From Candidatus Colwellia aromaticivorans (GTDB lineage: Bacteria; Pseudomonadota; Gammaproteobacteria; Enterobacterales; Alteromonadaceae): a stretch of DNA of 64,000 nt. This document shows positions 59,817 through 64,000 of this stretch, piece after piece. Position 1 is the first letter of the stretch. Every line of letters begins with the position of its first letter. The notes under the pieces are model-generated. The model saw only the letters and a program-made list of their open reading frames with translations, searched no databases and was not told the origin of the DNA. The translations under genes and the position numbers were made by a program. The DNA lies in contig NZ_QOLD01000070.1 of the NCBI RefSeq assembly GCF_003333305.1, positions 1 through 64,000 on the forward strand. The letters run 5' to 3'.

Positions 59817-61208
59817 ATGGCCAAGAAAGAAAAAACTCAATACATGTGTAGTGAATGTGGTGAAACCCACCAACGATGGTTAGGTCAATGTTCTTGTGGC
59901 GTGTGGAATACTATAATCGAATTCAAAGAAGCAAAGACAGTTACTCAGCGTACTCCTAATGCAAGACAGCATAAAGGTTATTCAAAACAAGACGCTAAAA
60001 TTGAAAACCTTAGTAAAGTATCTGATACAAAGTTAACCCGTTTTGACACAGGAAGTTCTGAATTCAATCGTGTATTAGGTGGCGGTATCGTTGAAGCATC
60101 GGTAGTTTTGGTAGCAGGCGATCCCGGTGCAGGCAAAAGCACATTACTGATAAAAACTTGCTCAAACCTCAGTAAAATAGGAAAGGCTTTATATACCTCA
60201 GGCGAAGAGTCTAAAAGCCAAGTGCGTGATCGCGGCCTTAGACTACAACTTGATATTGGCAATATAGACATAATGAACTCTGGTGATGTCGAGTTAATTT
60301 GTGATGTCGTTGTGGCAGAGGGATATAAGTTTTTGATTATTGACTCTATCCAAACCGCATTTGTGAGTTCACTTCCTAACGCACCTGGCGGCGTAACACA
60401 GGTTAAAGAATCTGCATCTATATTGAACCGACTGGCCAAAGAACATGGTGTAACCGTGATTCTAGTGTGTCACGTTTCAAAATCAGGGGATATGGCAGGG
60501 CCAAAAGTGTTGGAACATATCGGCGACACTATGTGTAAGCTTGAATGTGAAGATGACAGTAAATATCGTACCTTGCGCGCATCTAAAAACCGTTTTGGCG
60601 ATACCACTGAAGTTGGAACATTCGCGATGACGGCAAAAGGAATGCAGGATATTGTAAATCCATCAGCTATTTTTTTAGAAAAAGGCGGCATAGAGTCTAG
60701 CGGCAACATGGCCTATTCATCGAACGATGGTGGCAGAACCTTACTTATCAATATCCAATCACTCGTCACACAATCCCACGGTGAAAACCCTGTACGAGGA
60801 GGCGTTGGTTTTGACTACAAACGTATGTCTATGCTACTAGCAATATTGCAAAATAGAATGGGGGTAAACATTGGCGGAAATGACATATACGTTAATGTTG
60901 TTTCGGGGGTGAACTTAACTAAAGACGTTGGTGCAGACCTCCCTCTTGTTTTAGCGATGATTTCATCAAACAATGATTCCATATTATCATCAAGCACAAT
61001 TGCCTTCGGTGAAATAGGGCTTTCTGGTGAAATACGTCCAGTACCGTCAGGTGAAGAACGGGTCAAAGAAGCCATTCGCAACGATTTCAAAACAATCATT
61101 TTGCCAAAACGAAATTATAGTCCGAGGCTAGAAACCGCTGGCGTTACCATCATTCCAGTCTCTAGCGTGAGTGAGTTACACAAAGTTTTTGATAGAACTA
61201 ATTCTTAA
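59817..61208 (+). CDS. radA: RadA-family DNA repair ATPase, divergent, SOS-controlled
   Basis: A 463-residue RadA/Sms protein (E. coli 460): N-terminal zinc finger, RecA-like ATPase with Walker A G101-D-P-G-A-G-K-S-T109, RadA-specific K257-N-R-F-G261, and a C-terminal Lon-like domain ('FGEIGLSGEIRPVPSGEERV'). RadA drives branch migration of recombination intermediates. The zinc finger is altered: C11, C14, then C25 and C27 (CxC instead of CxxC). ATG 59817 is chosen because the LexA box and promoter lie just upstream; the longer frame (to 59649) would include them. It may be a paralogue, as the usual radA place near serB is filled by the PilZ gene. Confidence 0.85.
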   Translation: MAKKEKTQYMCSECGETHQRWLGQCSCGVWNTIIEFKEAKTVTQRTPNARQHKGYSKQDAKIENLSKVSDTKLTRFDTGSSEFNRVLGGGIVEASVVLVAGDPGAGKSTLLIKTCSNLSKIGKALYTSGEESKSQVRDRGLRLQLDIGNIDIMNSGDVELICDVVVAEGYKFLIIDSIQTAFVSSLPNAPGGVTQVKESASILNRLAKEHGVTVILVCHVSKSGDMAGPKVLEHIGDTMCKLECEDDSKYRTLRASKNRFGDTTEVGTFAMTAKGMQDIVNPSAIFLEKGGIESSGNMAYSSNDGGRTLLINIQSLVTQSHGENPVRGGVGFDYKRMSMLLAILQNRMGVNIGGNDIYVNVVSGVNLTKDVGADLPLVLAMISSNNDSILSSSTIAFGEIGLSGEIRPVPSGEERVKEAIRNDFKTIILPKRNYSPRLETAGVTIIPVSSVSELHKVFDRTNS

Positions 61209-61323
61209 ATGGATAAGTGTATGTAGATAACCCTAATCGATACCGAACTTATTCTAGAGTTTAATCTAAAGGACTTTAATTCACTGATGTTTTCTAATAA
61301 TTAGTGCCGATTAAAATAACAGA

Positions 61324-61607
61324 TTAAGCTTCGATACTATTTTGTTGAGACTTGCTCATGATTTCCTCGTACATCAACATGATCTCTTTTGCCAAAGAAT
61401 CATATTCTGGGTGACGCGATAATAACGCCAATACTTGGTGGGTATCATCTAGTGCCTGCTCAAGAAAAGATAGATCCTGTTCGTCGAGTACACCGCCATT
61501 ATCAACCTTCGTTTTAAGTAACTGCGCCCTAGGGTAACGATCATTTTCAAAACGTTTGAGCAGTACAGCTATAACTCCTTGGTCTTTTTTTTTGATCCAT
61601 TTTTCAT
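61324..61607 (-). pseudogene. Small conserved-looking gene frameshifted at A9 tract
   Basis: The minus-strand frame ending at 61324 is open for 94 codons and looks like a real soluble helical protein ('VLLKRFENDRYPRAQLLKTK', 'FLEQALDDTHQVLALLSRHP', 'EIMLMYEEIMSKS'). It has no ATG, GTG or TTG near its N-terminus. An ATG at 61607 lies one frame off; between them is a run of nine A (61585-61593). One more A would join them into a 94-residue protein. It is either a frameshifted gene, a sequencing error in a homopolymer, or expressed by slippage. I do not recognise a named family with certainty. Confidence 0.55.
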
Positions 61608-61847
61608 CCTATTAAATTATCAACACTACAGAGTATGTCACAAAACAGCCTATTCATAGAGACTAAAAATTCGTATCAAAAGCACGGACTATCTCCTTTA
61701 GCTCAATGTTCTAAAAAGACGATATCTTTTTTATGTAACTAGTGTCAACAAAGTCCAGAACAGCACATATTTTAAAAATATAAAAGATCAATGCTGTGCT
61801 TGTATTGCTGATTATCTTGTAAAGCACTTAATCACTCTCTCCATTTA

Positions 61848-62107
61848 TACCCATGAACATTCAAAATGCATGTTTCAGTGGGAGAAAAAAACGATTTAGA
61901 CAAGGCTTTGATTGCAGAGAATGGTTGTTCCATTCACTAAATCAATAACGACGTATAAATCGTTTTTAGCCCCATCGTAGAAGAGCATGAGCAAACCTAT
62001 TTCATTGTAGCGTCAAAGAAATAGGGAATGACCATGATTTAATTGACGCGCCTCAAACTAGATTTGCTCAAGCACTCTGAATCGAGCATTTTGAATGATT
62101 ACGGGTA
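61848..62107. repeat. MITE family 1, full-length copy (CATTCAAAATGC subgroup)
   Basis: 260 bp, ends TACCCATGAACATTC... and ...GATTACGGGTA, TA at 61846-61847 and 62108-62109. The ends carry CATTCAAAATGC instead of CACTTCAAGATGC, a subgroup shared with the copy at 62259. Confidence 0.8.
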
Positions 62108-62258
62108 TATATGTGATAATTCGAGCCTTGATCCTTGCATTGGTTTCCTGCTTTAAAGATAATGCTTTACCATAAAACTTGGTTATTTTTAGTGACGTTA
62201 CTTATCTGGCAAAACTTGCCTAGCACCTAGCGGCCAAAACGACTGAATGATGCAACTA

Positions 62259-62519
62259 TACCCGTTACCATTCAAAATGCAGGTTTCAGAGTGCTTGAGC
62301 GATTTCAATTCAAGGCGCTGTGATGTAATAATGGTTACTCCCTTATAAATCACAGCAACGATGAAGTGATATTGCTCAAGCCCTTCTTCGATGGGTTTAA
62401 AAGTAATTTATGCTGCGTTATTAAATTAAAGAATGGAACAACCATTCTATAAATTTAATGCCTTGCTTAAATGGCTTTTAATTCCCACTGAAATCACGCA
62501 CTTTGAATGATTACGGGTA
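62259..62519. repeat. MITE family 1, full-length copy (CATTCAAAATGC subgroup)
   Basis: 261 bp, ends TACCCGTTACCATTC... and ...GATTACGGGTA, TA at 62257-62258 and 62520-62521. Two-armed interior intact, no mini-element. Confidence 0.8.
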
Positions 62520-62695
62520 TAAATACATTTTAAATCGCGCGATAGTTCCCTTTAATATCATGCGTAAATAGCGAAAGCAGGCATAAAATTATTAGTGTAA
62601 AAATCAAATGATACATTAGCTTTTATTTGATTCGCGTTTTATACATTTTCTAATTTAACTTTATTTAAGAAATATTTAACCAATACGAATTATTT

Positions 62696-64000
62696 ATGAA
62701 TAAAAAACTAAAAACATCTTCATTTTTCATGGTTTGTGCCTTATTTATCTCACAGCAAATACTTGCCGGAGAACTAGTTAACGAAACCAACGTTCAAGTA
62801 AATGAACAACTTTCCATAGAACGTATATTTAGCTCACCTTCACTCAATGGCCAGACACCAAAATCATTAAAACTTTCTCCTGATGGATCTCGTGTTACTT
62901 ATTTACAAGGAAAAAGTGACGACTTAAATCAATATGATTTATGGGAATACAATCTAAAGAGTAATGAAAATAAATTACTCGTTGGCTCACAAGTGCTTTT
63001 TAGTGGCATGGAAGTGCTTTCTAATGAAGAAAAAGCGCGTCGAGAGCGTCAACGCATGTATGGCTTTGGCATTATGGAATATAAATTCTCTAAAGACGGC
63101 AGTGCTTTATTATTTCCACTTAATGGGAATATTTATTATTACCATTTAGAATCTAAAAAAGCCAAACGCTTAACCGAAACAAGCGCCTTTGAAACCGATG
63201 TTAGATTTTCACCAAAAGGCAATTATGTTTCTTTTATTCGTGGCGAAAATATTTTCGTATTGAATATTGAAAACGGTAAAGAGATAAAGCTGACTAAAGA
63301 CGGTGGTAGCAACAACATTAAAAATGGCATGAGTGAATTTGTTGCCCAAGAAGAAATGGATAGAATGACCGGTTATTGGTGGTCACCTGATGAAAAGCAC
63401 ATTGCCTTTTTACGTGTTGATGAATCACCGGTAAAAGTAGTTATTCGTAATGAAATTTATGCCGAAAAAATAGAATTAATTGAACAGCGTTATCCTGCTA
63501 CGGGCACAAACAATGTCAATATTCAGTTAGCAGTCACTGATATTAAAGGTAAAAAAACGCGTTTTATTGCCCTTGATGAAGCTCAAGGTGTTACGTCAAA
63601 AAATAATAAAAATGATTTTTACATCCCAAGAGTAAAGTGGCTACCCGATAGTAAAGAAGTATCTTATCAATGGCAAAGCCGTGATCAAAAAACGTTAACG
63701 TTAAAAACCTATAATCTTAAAAAACGAAAACAAAAAACCTTGCTAACTGAGCAATCAGATCATTGGTTAAATTTACATCACGACTTAGTTTTCTTAAGTG
63801 ATAATAAATCGTTTATTTGGGCTTCAGAACGCGATGGTTATAAACATTTATACCATTTTACCAATAATGGCAGGTTGATAAATCAGTTAACTAAAGGAAA
63901 CTGGGTTGTTGATTCAATCAAACATGTCGATGAAAAAAATGGCTTAATCTATTTTACTGGTCGCGCTGACACGCCACTGGAACGTCATTTGTATCGAGTA
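62696..64000 (+). CDS. Dipeptidyl peptidase IV-like S9 peptidase, partial
   Basis: Begins at 62696 and runs in frame for 435 codons to the window end. Signal peptide residues 1-28 ('FFMVCALFISQQILAGE'). The visible part is the N-terminal beta-propeller of the S9B family, with 'MSEFVAQEEMDRMTGYWWSPD' and 'IAFLRVDESPV'; the Glu pair there binds the substrate N-terminus in DPP-IV. The catalytic Ser-Asp-His domain lies beyond the window. It would act in the periplasm, releasing dipeptides (often X-Pro) from peptides. Confidence 0.9.
   Translation, partial: MNKKLKTSSFFMVCALFISQQILAGELVNETNVQVNEQLSIERIFSSPSLNGQTPKSLKLSPDGSRVTYLQGKSDDLNQYDLWEYNLKSNENKLLVGSQVLFSGMEVLSNEEKARRERQRMYGFGIMEYKFSKDGSALLFPLNGNIYYYHLESKKAKRLTETSAFETDVRFSPKGNYVSFIRGENIFVLNIENGKEIKLTKDGGSNNIKNGMSEFVAQEEMDRMTGYWWSPDEKHIAFLRVDESPVKVVIRNEIYAEKIELIEQRYPATGTNNVNIQLAVTDIKGKKTRFIALDEAQGVTSKNNKNDFYIPRVKWLPDSKEVSYQWQSRDQKTLTLKTYNLKKRKQKTLLTEQSDHWLNLHHDLVFLSDNKSFIWASERDGYKHLYHFTNNGRLINQLTKGNWVVDSIKHVDEKNGLIYFTGRADTPLERHLYRV

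Larger units (their letters stand above)
61608..62695. other. Gene-poor region with two full MITE copies
   Basis: About 1.1 kb with no supported gene. It contains family-1 MITEs at 61848-62107 and 62259-62519, only about 150 bp apart. The other sequence shows no recognisable ORF; the last 170 bp must hold the promoter of the downstream peptidase gene. Confidence 0.6.

Overview
The window is AT-rich gammaproteobacterial chromosome, most like Colwellia or a close relative among the cold-adapted marine Alteromonadales. This rests on gene content and order (trmJ-cysE-iscRSUA-hscBA-fdx, queA-tgt-yajC-secD-secF, holD-rimI-prfC, smp/serB, phoB-phoR, yceJ-yceI), protein character and the dense load of palindromic repeats. 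It was inferred by reading, not by a database search. Almost everything is housekeeping chromosome; there is no prophage, integron, rRNA operon or CRISPR array.

Layout: 0.36-6.1 kb holds a sulfur-stress-like group (rhodanese, DUF2892 membrane protein, divergent two-cysteine ArsR regulator) followed by an RND pump and its adaptor. 6.4-11.2 kb holds ettA, a PilZ protein, gcvR and phoBR; phoR has lost its membrane anchor and phoB has a repeat element in its leader. 11.6-16.2 kb holds a lysR gene split by a repeat element, yceJ-yceI, hemF and a DUF2235 hydrolase. 16.4-21 kb holds a YebC-family protein, a small accessory-looking patch (lipoprotein, higA with a higB remnant) and a large RluA-type pseudouridine synthase. 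21-28.7 kb is the ISC iron-sulfur operon with cysE and trmJ. 29.4-32.8 kb has suhB, cobA and an RhlE-type helicase. 33-39 kb is secF-secD-yajC-tgt-queA, the last two genes lying between near-perfect inverted repeats. 39.4-49.3 kb has aceK, tRNA-Trp, holD-rimI, prfC, argS, a TatD-family nuclease, smp and serB. 49.4-64 kb has a two-PilZ-domain protein, a LysR regulator divergent from a glutaryl-CoA dehydrogenase/CoA-transferase pair, cspA, an aldehyde dehydrogenase, a RadA-family protein behind a LexA box, and the start of a DPP-IV-like peptidase cut by the window end.

The most distinctive content lies between the genes. (1) A MITE family of about 260 bp has ends TACCC...GGGTA and TA target duplications; one copy interrupts lysR and removing it restores the reading frame. 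(2) A second family has TACCA...TGGTA ends. (3) A mini-element of about 52 bp with two hairpins is nested inside both families and shows compensatory base changes in its stems. (4) A hairpin repeat built around GGAG-TTGAC-N4-GTCAA-TGAG occurs four times. (5) A 123-bp inverted pair flanks tgt-queA. Other points of interest are the anchor-less PhoR, the SOS-controlled RadA with a shortened zinc finger, and a small gene readable only by a frameshift at an A9 tract.
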